From NCBI GenBank assembly GCA_965199055.1, contig CBDAQR010000009.1:1-16841 (forward strand): DNA of 16,841 bases, given 5' to 3'. Positions 7,782 through 16,144 of this stretch are shown piece after piece. This DNA comes from CBDAQR01 sp965199055. GTDB taxonomy: Bacteria > Pseudomonadota > Gammaproteobacteria > Pseudomonadales > Halieaceae. The notes below the pieces were generated by a model. The model worked only from the letters and a program-made list of their open reading frames with translations, was not told the DNA's origin and searched no databases. The translations under genes were made by a program, and so were the position numbers. Every line of letters begins with the position of its first letter. Position 1 is the stretch's first letter.

Positions 7782-8612
7782 TTACGGTCGGCTGGCTCGC
7801 ATGTATCGTCTGGCTTCGGAATCCGGCAACGCCTCAACCGCATAGCTGAACGTCCCCTGCTCCCGAACTTCATTGGCGGCGCGCAGAAACCCGCCCAAAG
7901 CCGCCCGAGCGAATGACCCGCCGACGCTGACACGTTTGACACCCGCTTCAGCCAGTTGCGCAACAGACCATGAAGGACCAGACAATCCCATAACCACATT
8001 CACCGGCTTGCCAACCGAAGCACAGACCGTGCGAATTGCTTCAAGGTCGGGCAGGCCAGGAGCGTAAAGCACGTCGGCCCCGACCTCCTCGAAAGCCTGC
8101 AGCCGTGTGATGGTATCGTCGAGATCGCGGGCACCGTAGAGATAATTCTCCGCCCTTGCGGTCAGCAGGAAGGGTTTGCCGGTGCAGGCTTCGGCTGCCG
8201 CTGCGACCCGTTCGACCGCATGGCTGAAGTCATAAATCGGATGACCGGAAACGCCACTTGCATCCTCGATCGAGCCCCCGACCAGGCCGATGTCCATTGC
8301 CTGTCGAATCGTCTCGGCGCAATCCTCGGGCGCATCGCCGAAACCACCTTCCAGATCAGCCGTAACCGGCAATTCGCAGGCGTCCACAATTTCCCGCGCA
8401 TTGTCCAATATCTCCTGACGACTGATGGTCAGTTGCGAATCGCGAACACCGATCGAAAAAGCCAGACCGGCAGATGTGGTCGCCAGCGCATCATATCCCA
8501 GGCTTTGGAGAATCAGTGCAGAGCCGGCGTTCCACGGATTGGGGACAACAAATGCTCCGTCCCTTTCGTGCAAGGCTCTGAAACGCAAAAACTTTTCATT
8601 CTGATCGGTCAT
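7782..8612 (-). CDS. Isocitrate lyase/PEP mutase superfamily protein
   Basis: 276 residues. This TIM-barrel superfamily makes or breaks C-C or P-C bonds next to an enolate, with Mg2+. Visible features are TTSAGL (45-50), a metal-binding block with D86 and E88 in ADLEGGFGD, and E116 in GSIEDASG; LLTARAENY follows. The KKCGH active-site motif of true isocitrate lyase is absent. This places it with the short PEP mutase-like/carboxyphosphonoenolpyruvate or methylisocitrate-lyase-like enzymes. The exact substrate cannot be told. I chose the ATG at 8612: AGGAGGG ends 7 bases upstream of it, whereas it would almost touch an ATG at 8618. It is divergent from the membrane-protein gene at 8799. The 186 bases between should hold both promoters, but I see no clear consensus boxes. 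Confidence 0.88.
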   Translation of the reverse strand: MTDQNEKFLRFRALHERDGAFVVPNPWNAGSALILQSLGYDALATTSAGLAFSIGVRDSQLTISRQEILDNAREIVDACELPVTADLEGGFGDAPEDCAETIRQAMDIGLVGGSIEDASGVSGHPIYDFSHAVERVAAAAEACTGKPFLLTARAENYLYGARDLDDTITRLQAFEEVGADVLYAPGLPDLEAIRTVCASVGKPVNVVMGLSGPSWSVAQLAEAGVKRVSVGGSFARAALGGFLRAANEVREQGTFSYAVEALPDSEARRYMRASRP

Positions 8613-8798
8613 CACCATGCCCTCCTGGTTGCAACAAGCCTTAGAACAAACAGAGAACTTATACAATCCTTCCTTGTGGTCGAGACACGGTTTGCGCTCC
8701 AGGACAGAGATCGTTCCCCGAAGTCTGACGGCATTGTGTTTGTCGCAAAAATGCGCCAGCTTCTGAACAACACCTCCTGCGATATTCAAGACGGTGCA

Positions 8799-9446
8799 AT
8801 GGACTGGTCTGAACTGTTCCGGCAGCTAGACACTTTGATCGGCGGAGCCCTCAGCTTCGATCCAGCCGTTTACGACACCTCGCTGATGGACGACCAGAGC
8901 CGCCTGGCGTCGATCATCATCGTTTTCGTGGCGGGCATGTCGGTGTTGCTCGGCCAGTGTTTCGCTTTGTTCCTGGTGTCGGCCTCGCCCATTGGCTTTG
9001 TGCTTGGACTGGTGTTCAGCGGCGTGTCGCTGACGGTACGCCTGGGGCTTTGGATTGCCATGTCCGTTCTGGTGGCTCGATTGCTCTTCGACATGCCGAT
9101 TTCTCCGCTGGACTTCATGTCGATCATTTTCATCGCCACCGCGCCGCTGATTTTCGGTTTCCTCGCGGTCCTCCCAAGTATCGGGATCATTATACTGTAT
9201 GGCCTCTACGGCTGGACCAGCCTCAACATGATGTTCGGCATGTTCTATGGCGCCCAGGTGCCGTTTCTACCGGCTGCAATCTGTGCCCTGTCCGGATGGG
9301 CACTGGCGCTCTTGCTCGAGAGATTTTTCTTCACGCGCAGTCGATCAGCCCGCAGTGGCGGTTTCCTCTATGCCAGCAGAGAGATCTCTCGCTTTTCATC
9401 GAACCAGATTCTCGATTTCGTCAAGCAGAAGGTGAAGAGCCGGTGA
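8799..9446 (+). CDS. Polytopic inner-membrane protein, first gene of coupled pair
   Basis: 215 residues. After about 33 polar residues come hydrophobic segments around 36-60, 64-98 (probably two), 104-140 (probably two) and 150-175, so four to six membrane spans. A basic tail of about 40 residues follows (FFFTRSRSARSGG...). I do not recognise the family; it is loosely reminiscent of Yip1-like membrane proteins. The ATG at 8799 is preferred although its ribosome binding site is weak (AAGACGG). An in-frame ATG at 8751 lacks one altogether. The stop codon overlaps the GTG start of the next gene (GTGA), so the two are translationally coupled and probably act together. Confidence 0.7.
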   Translation: MDWSELFRQLDTLIGGALSFDPAVYDTSLMDDQSRLASIIIVFVAGMSVLLGQCFALFLVSASPIGFVLGLVFSGVSLTVRLGLWIAMSVLVARLLFDMPISPLDFMSIIFIATAPLIFGFLAVLPSIGIIILYGLYGWTSLNMMFGMFYGAQVPFLPAAICALSGWALALLLERFFFTRSRSARSGGFLYASREISRFSSNQILDFVKQKVKSR

Positions 9447-10420
9447 GCGACCTGCGGCAGCTTTTCTTCGGCGTGCTCCTGGTGCTCGGTGCCACCTTGT
9501 TCATATCGCTGATTACGGCACCCTTCGAGGCCATGACCTGGTGGTCCCGCTGGACCGCCAACCCGGATGAAGGATACGAAAACACAAGAGAGCAAGAAGG
9601 GCAAGCACTGGCACCTACGCCACCAATTGGGAAGGCCGTCCTTTTTTACGTCACAGGAATCGGCACAATGGCCGGCGATGTTCATCCGGAAATGGAGCGT
9701 GAGTTTCTCCAGGAGCTCAAACGTGCCCTTCCCGAGGTCACGGTCATCGACAATTTCTTCCCCTATTCACCAGCCGGTATCCCGTTGAACGGTCAGCGGA
9801 TTTTTGCCCGTTTCTGGCGATTTCTCGGGCGTCATCGGGCTCTGGTCACGAAGACACTGATCCGGCTTCGCAATATGTTTCAGGTGCTTGTAGCTGCCGA
9901 CGGGCGTTACGGGCCTATCTACAGCGCCGGCACCTATGAGACCATGCATGACAAGTTGGTGGCCCGGGGATACACCGAGGCGGTCCACAAACCGATCATC
10001 CTCCTTGGCTATAGCGGTGGTGCGGAAATTTCGCTGGGCGCCGCACCCTTCCTGCAATCCGCGTTTCGCAGTCGCCTGACTCTAATCTCGTTGGGTGGCG
10101 TTCTGTCTTCCCACGCCGGATTGGCCGCACTTGACCGGCTCGTCCATATCGAAGGCTCCATAGACAAGGTGGCACGCCTCGGCGGAATATTCTTCATCCA
10201 CCGCTGGCGGCTCTTTGGAAGTTCCTATTGGAACCTCGCTCGCAAACAGGGAAAGTTTCAGAAGATCGCGATGCCTGGCATGGGCCATAACGGACCGGGC
10301 GGCTACCTGGATGGCGCCACCTGCTCCGATGGCAACAGTCGCCACAATCTTGACCGCACGATTTCCGTCATCCAATCAGTCGTCCGCGCCGAAATTGCGG
10401 AAGAAACGGCAGATCCCTGA
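9443..10420 (+). CDS. Membrane-anchored alpha/beta-hydrolase-like protein
   Basis: 325 residues. The GTG start at 9443 overlaps the previous stop by 4 bases, with AAGGTGAAG upstream inside the preceding gene. An N-terminal hydrophobic segment (about 6-27, VLLVLGATLFISLITAPFEA) suggests a signal anchor, then a linker and a globular domain beginning GKAVLFYVTGIG. A nucleophile elbow GYSGG lies at 189-193 with S191. D241 (EGSIDKVARLG) and H282 (MPGMGHNGPGG) sit where the acid and base of a serine-hydrolase triad belong. Substrate unknown; lipase, esterase or thioesterase are all possible. The coupled membrane protein suggests a shared, membrane-linked task. It converges on the AI-2E gene with only 30 bases between and no obvious terminator hairpin. 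Confidence 0.75.
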   Translation: MSDLRQLFFGVLLVLGATLFISLITAPFEAMTWWSRWTANPDEGYENTREQEGQALAPTPPIGKAVLFYVTGIGTMAGDVHPEMEREFLQELKRALPEVTVIDNFFPYSPAGIPLNGQRIFARFWRFLGRHRALVTKTLIRLRNMFQVLVAADGRYGPIYSAGTYETMHDKLVARGYTEAVHKPIILLGYSGGAEISLGAAPFLQSAFRSRLTLISLGGVLSSHAGLAALDRLVHIEGSIDKVARLGGIFFIHRWRLFGSSYWNLARKQGKFQKIAMPGMGHNGPGGYLDGATCSDGNSRHNLDRTISVIQSVVRAEIAEETADP

Positions 10421-10450
10421 TGACCGACCCGGCCCACCAGGGAGAGTGGC

Positions 10451-11554
10451 TTACGCCTTTTTGGCTTCCGCCGCGGTACCGGGGGATGTCGCGTCCTGAT
10501 CGTTGAAAGCTATTCGACCGTCCTGCGACAGCAAGACAGCCAGCGGCTTGGTCGGCTGAAAAGCAGAGAAAACGATAACTGCAGCCGCCGTCATGGGCAC
10601 GGCGAGGATTGCGCCTGCGAGTCCCCAAAGAGCGTACCAGAAGGTCAGCGACACCAGCACGACGAACGGGCTCAGATTCAGTGACCGTCCGAACATCCTC
10701 GGCTCCACGAACCCGCCAATGAAAATCTGTGATGCAGTCAGGCTGATCAGGACAATGAGAATCGTATCGATCGAGCCGAACTGCGCAGCCGTCAGCAAAA
10801 CCGGGAAGGCCACACCGACCATGGAACCAACATAGGGGATGTAGTTCAGGAAGCCGATGGTCACGGCAAAGAAGCCGGCAAAATCAACCCCGATCACCCG
10901 CATGGCAATGTAACTGATCAAGCCAAGCATGATGTTGACCAGGGTTTTGACCGTCAGATACTCGCCGATCCGCTGGTTGATGTGACCGACCACTTCCATT
11001 GCCCGTTTGGCGTCAGCCTGGGTACCGGCGGCAATGACGATTTTGCGGCTGAAATGAAGACGCTCGGCCATCAGGAAACTGGCATAGAGGAACACGACGA
11101 ACACCTGACCACCCAGGAAGGAAACGGACGTCACCGTGGTTCCAACCAGCTTCTGCAAATCGATTTCGCCCAGTACAAGGTTGCGGATCGTGGCCCAGGA
11201 CGGTTCGTCATCGACACCCAGGAGTGTGGCAATCTCCGTGACGAAGGCGAGAAGCGTTTCCTGGTATCGGGGCGCGAGAGCGATGACCTGCTGGATGTTG
11301 GCTGCGAACAGCAAAACCATGACCACGCAAAACAGTACAAAAACCAGCAGGGCGACGACATGGCGCAACCACAGTGGGATGAGCGAACCGATGACTGGAA
11401 CGCGTCCCAGGCTAGTCGCGGCGGTGGACAGGACGTAGACCGAAATCACCCCGGCCATGACCGGGATGAAGATCGGCTTACCGATGCGCAGCACATAGCC
11501 AACCATGATCGCAAAGGCCAATCCGAAAACGAGATTGCGAAAGCGATTGTTCAT
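10451..11554 (-). CDS. AI-2E family transporter (PerM/TqsA type)
   Basis: 367 residues, normal for the family, which includes E. coli TqsA (autoinducer-2 export) and PerM/YdiK proteins. Membrane spans occur near the N-terminus (about 5-45, two spans), around 60-85, 145-165, and in a C-terminal cluster from about 200 to 340. Family-typical segments are INQRIGEYLTVKTLVN, IGFLNYIPYVGSMVG and the C-terminal GLAGAILAVPMTAA. The ATG at 11554 has GGAG about 8 bases upstream; the longer reading from 11581 has none. Actual substrates of most family members are unknown, so an autoinducer role should not be assumed. Confidence 0.9.
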   Translation of the reverse strand: MNNRFRNLVFGLAFAIMVGYVLRIGKPIFIPVMAGVISVYVLSTAATSLGRVPVIGSLIPLWLRHVVALLVFVLFCVVMVLLFAANIQQVIALAPRYQETLLAFVTEIATLLGVDDEPSWATIRNLVLGEIDLQKLVGTTVTSVSFLGGQVFVVFLYASFLMAERLHFSRKIVIAAGTQADAKRAMEVVGHINQRIGEYLTVKTLVNIMLGLISYIAMRVIGVDFAGFFAVTIGFLNYIPYVGSMVGVAFPVLLTAAQFGSIDTILIVLISLTASQIFIGGFVEPRMFGRSLNLSPFVVLVSLTFWYALWGLAGAILAVPMTAAAVIVFSAFQPTKPLAVLLSQDGRIAFNDQDATSPGTAAEAKKA

Positions 11555-11596
11555 GGCGGGCTCCTGCCTGTGAAGACGCACCTGCGTCGGCGGTAG

Positions 11597-11625
11597 AATA
11601 GACCTTTATCGCAAAACTCTGACAA
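11597..11625 (-). promoter_or_regulatory. Candidate promoter of the AI-2E transporter gene
   Basis: On the minus strand TTGTCA (11625-11620) is followed after 17 bases by TCTATT (11602-11597), about 40 bases before the ATG. The spacing is ideal and the -35 box good, but the -10 box is only a moderate match. Confidence 0.35.
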
Positions 11626-12716
11626 GCCCCTGGTGTCGCCTTGCCGTGGGTTACCGCGCGAAAGCACTCTTACAGACCGGCTGCAGTTCAACTCGCATCA
11701 GCGCTTTCACGCTCGTGACCCGGCCTGAACCGGGCCCGAACCTTTTCGCGCACCGTCTGGAAGAAGGCATACAAGACCGGGATCATGAGCAGACCGACCG
11801 TGCTGTCGATGATCATACCAAAGAAGACCGGGTACCCGATGGACATACGACCGGCTGCCCCTGCTCCGCTCGACAGCACCAGCGGAAGCACTCCGACAAT
11901 GAAGCACAATCCGGTCATCGTTACGGGGCGAAAGCGCAGTCTGGCCGCGGCTATGGCAGCTTCGTGGATGTCGGCTCCATTTTCGCGAGCCTCCTTCGCA
12001 AACTCGACCACCATGATCGCTTTTTTTGCAGCCAGCCCGATCAGCAGCACCATGCCGATCTGGGTGTAGATGTTGTTGTCGAGCGAAGCCACGAAGGTCA
12101 GCGGAAGCAACGCTCCGAAAACAGCGAAGATCGTCGACGCCATAACCGACATCGGCAAGGTCCAGCTCTCATATTGGGCGACCATGCACAAGTAGGCGAA
12201 GAGGACGGCAAGAACCAATATGTAGGTCACCAACTCTCCGGCCTCAACTTCCTGCAACGTGACGCCGGTCCAGGCTATGCCGAAGTCGTCTGGCAACGTT
12301 TTGTCGGCGATTGCCTGCATGGCGGCAATCGCTTCACCGGAACTGACCCCATCCGGCAATTGCCCGCTGATAGAGGCAGCTTCAAACAGATTGTAACGCT
12401 CAATCGTTTCCGGCCCGAGCGTCGGCTGCCGGCTGATCAGCACCCGCAGCGGAAAACTGTCGCCATCGGCATTCTTGACGTAGATGTCCTCGATATTCTC
12501 CAGTGAATGGCGGTAGTCGGCGTCCGCCGAAATCACCACCCAGTAAACGCGGCCATCCTTGATGAAATTGTTGACGTAAAGCGAGCTCAGGTGCGCTTGC
12601 AACGCTGTGAATATATCACTGATATCGACGCCCAATGTCTCCGCACGATCGCGATCGACCGAGAGAAAGTACTGTGGCGAATTTGCTGAAAAGCTGCTGT
12701 AGACCTGGCTGAATTC

Positions 12717-12719
12717 GGA
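12717..12719. repeat. IS30 target-site duplication, left copy
   Basis: GGA, repeated at 14028-14030. Three bases fits IS30-family insertions. Restoring a single GGA gives the continuous permease reading frame. Confidence 0.8.
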
Positions 12720-12826
12720 CCCCCGTGCCACTCCGAAGTGCACCAGCGAAAACGGCAGCGTGATGAGCGTTCTTCCTTGCGGGCGGGCCAGGCGATGGCG
12801 AGAATCTTGTAAAAGGAGATTCGCCT

Positions 12827-13795
12827 ATGCCTCGCGGCTACCATCACCTGACCCAAGATGAACGTTGCCAGATTTGGGGGCTGAAGAAAAGCGGCCTCTC
12901 GCAGAGAGACATTGGGCGTGAGCTCGGACGCCATCACACGACAATCCGTCGAGAGATGCAGCGCAACAGCGGCGGCCGTGGCTACCGGTACAAACAGGCT
13001 CATAACAAGGCAACAGAACGCCGCCACAGGGCGTCATCGGTGCCGAGGAAGATGACACCCGCCCTATGGCAATTGGTCGAGGAGAAGTTGGCAGCTGGCT
13101 GGAGCCCCGAGCAAATTTCGGGTCGGCTGCTTCTGGAAGGCCAAGTCATGGTGGGGCGGATGCGGATCTACGAATACGTCCGCACGGACCGCAAGGCTGG
13201 TGGCAGCCTATACAAGCTGCTGCGGCGGCGGGGAAAGAAACCGAACTGGCGCGGCGGCCGCCACGCCGGGCGGGGACGCATTCCCGGTCGTGTCGATATC
13301 AGTGAGCGGCCTGCGATCGTCGAACAGAAGTCGCGGATCGGTGACTGGGAGGCGGACACGATTGTCGGTGCAGGTCAAAGCGGCGCAGTGGCTTCGGTGG
13401 TGGACCGCGCTTCGAAGATGACCCGCTTGGCAAGGGTCGACAGGAAAACGGCTGAAGAGGTCGGAGCTGCGCTCATACGCCGGCTGGAGGGGGATCGGCA
13501 CCTGGTTCACACGATCACTGCGGACAATGGCAAGGAATTCGCAGGCCACAGCAGCCTATCCAAGGCGCTTGATGCCAAGTTCTATTTTGCCCGGCCTTAC
13601 CACTCATGGGAGCGCGGACTGAACGAACACACCAACGGGCTGGTTCGCCAGTATCTGCCGAAAGGCACGGATTTCCGGTCTGTGACCGATGCCGAGGTCC
13701 AGGCGGTGGAGGATCTACTCAACTCACGGCCGCGCAAGGCACTCGGGTTCCGGACGCCGGAGGAGGTCTTCAGAGATGCGCAGGCACCGCCATGA
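12827..13795 (+). CDS. IS30-family transposase
   Basis: 322 residues. The N-terminal helix-turn-helix (YHHLTQDERCQIWGLKKSG, then SQRDIGRELGRHHTTIRRE at 25-43) is the family's hallmark. The catalytic residues are D177 (DWEADTIVG), D233 (TITADNGKEF) and E267 (WERGLNEHTNG). Exactly 33 residues separate the second Asp from Glu, the IS30 spacing. The ATG at 12827 has AAGGAG about 9 bases upstream. It is intact and probably active, consistent with at least two copies in the region. Confidence 0.96.
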   Translation: MPRGYHHLTQDERCQIWGLKKSGLSQRDIGRELGRHHTTIRREMQRNSGGRGYRYKQAHNKATERRHRASSVPRKMTPALWQLVEEKLAAGWSPEQISGRLLLEGQVMVGRMRIYEYVRTDRKAGGSLYKLLRRRGKKPNWRGGRHAGRGRIPGRVDISERPAIVEQKSRIGDWEADTIVGAGQSGAVASVVDRASKMTRLARVDRKTAEEVGAALIRRLEGDRHLVHTITADNGKEFAGHSSLSKALDAKFYFARPYHSWERGLNEHTNGLVRQYLPKGTDFRSVTDAEVQAVEDLLNSRPRKALGFRTPEEVFRDAQAPP

Positions 13796-13861
13796 TCGCT
13801 CTCAAACCTGGGATGCGCAGAGTGCGAAATCTCTCTTCGGCACGGCCTGTTCGGAGAGGCG

Positions 13862-13879
13862 ATTGCGCATGTGCGCAAT
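13862..13879. repeat. Perfect dyad inside the IS30 3' region
   Basis: ATTGCGCA and TGCGCAAT flank a TG dinucleotide. It lies 66 bases past the transposase stop. It could be a protein-binding site or part of a terminator, but no T-run follows directly. Confidence 0.5.
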
Positions 13880-13942
13880 TCTGCTGTAGGGGTATTGGTA
13901 ACGGCGATTCAAGTCATCGCAGGCTCCGCCTGTCGAAATTTT

Positions 13943-14003
13943 CACCGCCAGGCCCTTTTTTCATTCGGGCTTGCGCCCTCATTTCAAAAAGGGCCTGGCG
14001 GTG
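13943..14003. repeat. Large perfect hairpin next to the right end of IS30
   Basis: CACCGCCAGGCCCTTTTT (13943-13960) is matched perfectly by AAAAAGGGCCTGGCGGTG (13986-14003). The arms are 18 bp around a 25-base loop, and the loop contains a second hairpin, GGGC-TTGC-GCCC. The right arm ends just inside the terminal inverted repeat. It may stop transcription entering or leaving the element, or be a recognition structure; it could also be an older, smaller inserted repeat. Confidence 0.7.
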
Positions 14004-14027
14004 GTGCACCTCGGAGCGGAAACGGGG

Positions 14028-14030
14028 GGA
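14028..14030. repeat. IS30 target-site duplication, right copy
   Basis: GGA, matching 12717-12719. A run of G at the element end makes the boundary uncertain by one base. Confidence 0.8.
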
Positions 14031-16144
14031 TTCACCGTTCAAGGCTGTCAGAAAGGCGTTCTTGGCGGCCTCCAACTTGTCGACATCATCACCGGAATAG
14101 TTGAGCAATTGAGCGGAAATGCCCCCCGTCGACCCCAGGCCGTGGATTGACGGGATCGGAAACACGAACCCTGTCGCCTCAGGCAGCGCGTTGATTCCGG
14201 ATCTTAGATTGGCGACGATGCTTTGCCATTGCAGTTCAGGGGTCTTTCGCTCGTCCCAGGGCTCGAGGCGCAAGATCGCCATGCCGCCGTTTGATTGCGA
14301 CCCGGTGATGACGCTGAAACCGGAAACCGTCGTTACGGTTTCGACCCCCGGGGTGGCCTGCGCAATGTCGGTAACTTTTTCCAGCACAGCCTGCGTACGC
14401 CACAGCGATGCGCCGTCAGGCAACTGAATGCTGGCTATCAGAACGCCATTGTCTTCAGTTGGTAGAAACCCAGTTGGAATGGTTCGAAACATGTAAACCG
14501 TGCCGGCGGCGAAGGCGAGTACGATCACCATCGCAAAGGCCATGTGTCGCAGCAGAAATCCAACCACCCCGGCATAAAGATCTCGTACGCTCTCCGTGAG
14601 GCGTGGTATCAGGCGCAACGGCCCAGCCGGCTTGCCCGTCGACCGACTGAGCAGGCTGGCACAAAGGGCAGGTCCCAGCGTCAGCGCGTTGATGGCTGAT
14701 AGTGCAAACGCGAAGACGATTGTCAGCGCGAACTCCAGGTAGATCTTCCCCGTGATCCCCGGAAAAAAGCACACCGGCACGAATACCGCTGCCAGGACGA
14801 AAGTCGTCGCAATGATTGGCCGCGTCACCTGGTGAAGGGCCTTGCGCGTCGCCTCCCGCGGATCGAGCCCCTCCTCTTCCATGATGCGTTCGGTGTTCTC
14901 GATGATCACGATGGCGTCGTCGACGACCAGAGTGATGGCCAGAACAATGGCCAGAAGCGTAATCATGTTGGCGCTGAAGCCAATCAAATAGATCATCGCG
15001 ACAGCGCCCAAAAGCGACACCGGGATTGCTATGGCGGGAATGAGAATCGCACGAGCACTGAGCAGAAACAGAAAAGTAACGCCGATCACCAGCAACCCGG
15101 TCATTCCGAGCGTAAAAATTATGTCGTCGATCGAGATCCTGACGGATGTCGTTACGTCATAGGCTATTTCGTAACTGACGCCTGATGGAAACTTCTTGGC
15201 CAGTTTTTCCAGTTCGGCAAAGACCTGATCGGCAACCTGAAGGGCGTTGGCTCCGCTTGCCTGGTAGATCGCGACGGCAGCCGTTTCCTGGTTGTTGTAT
15301 TTCGACGAAGCAGAGTAGTTTTCCGCGCCAAGTTCGACTCGGGCGATATCCTTCAAGCGGACCAGCGATCCGTCCGTGTTGGAAGAGACGATGATGCTCT
15401 CGAACTCCTCCACGGTGTCCAGAAGCCCCTTTGCTTCCAGTGTGAACTGAAAATCGGGCCGAGTGCTCCCGAAAGGCGGCGCACCGACCTGCCCGGCCGC
15501 AGCCTCGACATTCTGGTTTTCTATTGCTGTCGAAAGGTCACTCGCTGTGATGCCGAGAGCAGCCATCCTTCGCGGCTGCATCCAGATACGCATGCTGTAT
15601 TCCAGCGCACCCAGCTGACTGACCGTTCCGACCCCGTCTATTCGGCTCAGCGGATCCTGTACAAAGTCGGTAGCGTAGTTGCTCAAGAACAACGCGTCCC
15701 GGGATTTGTCCGGCGACAGCAGGTTGATCACCAGCATCATGTCGCCGTACCGCTTCGACGTTTGAACCCCCTGCTGCAAAACGGAGGCGGGAAGAACCGG
15801 ATTGGCAAGCGCTATGCGGTTTTGCACATTGACCGCAGCAATGTCAGGATCGGTGCCTATTTCGAAGGTCACTCGGAGCCCGTAGCTGCCGTCATTGCCG
15901 CTTGATGAGGACATGTAGATCATGCCCTCGACGCCGTTGATCTGCTCTTCCAGCGGTGTTGCCACCGCTTTTTGAACCAGCGCTGCGTTTGCACCCGGAT
16001 AGCTCGTCGAAACATAGACTTCGGGTGGAGCGATATCGGGATACTGCGAAACCGGGATGAGTCGGATGGCGATCAGGCCAATAATGACGGTGACGACGGC
16101 AATAACAATCGCGAATTTGGGTCGATCGATGAAATAGTCGGAGA

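Larger units (their letters stand above)
12720..14027 (+). mobile_element. IS30-family insertion sequence, complete
   Basis: This 1308-bp element has imperfect 25-bp inverted repeats. The left begins CCCCCGTGCCACTCCGAAGT and the right, on the other strand from 14027, CCCCGTTTCCGCTCCGAGGT; both end in GCACC. A GGA duplication flanks it. It holds one intact transposase on the plus strand, opposite to the permease gene it cuts. About 230 bases lie between the transposase stop and the right end, holding two dyad structures. The second copy whose end occupies 1-57 shows the family is multicopy here. Confidence 0.93.

Noticed and set aside
7782..8789. Longer PEP mutase-like reading from the ATG at 8789
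   Set aside because: The extra N-terminal residues do not resemble the family, and the strong AGGAGGG site is correctly spaced for the ATG at 8612.
10982..12506. Long plus-strand open frames (10982-11596 and 11646-12506)
   Set aside because: Their products are low-complexity, rich in H, D, Q and R, and lie antisense to the AI-2E transporter and RND permease genes, which are well supported.
58..12719. IS30-bounded composite transposon
   Set aside because: The right IS30 copy has its own GGA duplication on both sides and splits a gene that is otherwise continuous. That indicates a simple insertion rather than the end of a composite unit.
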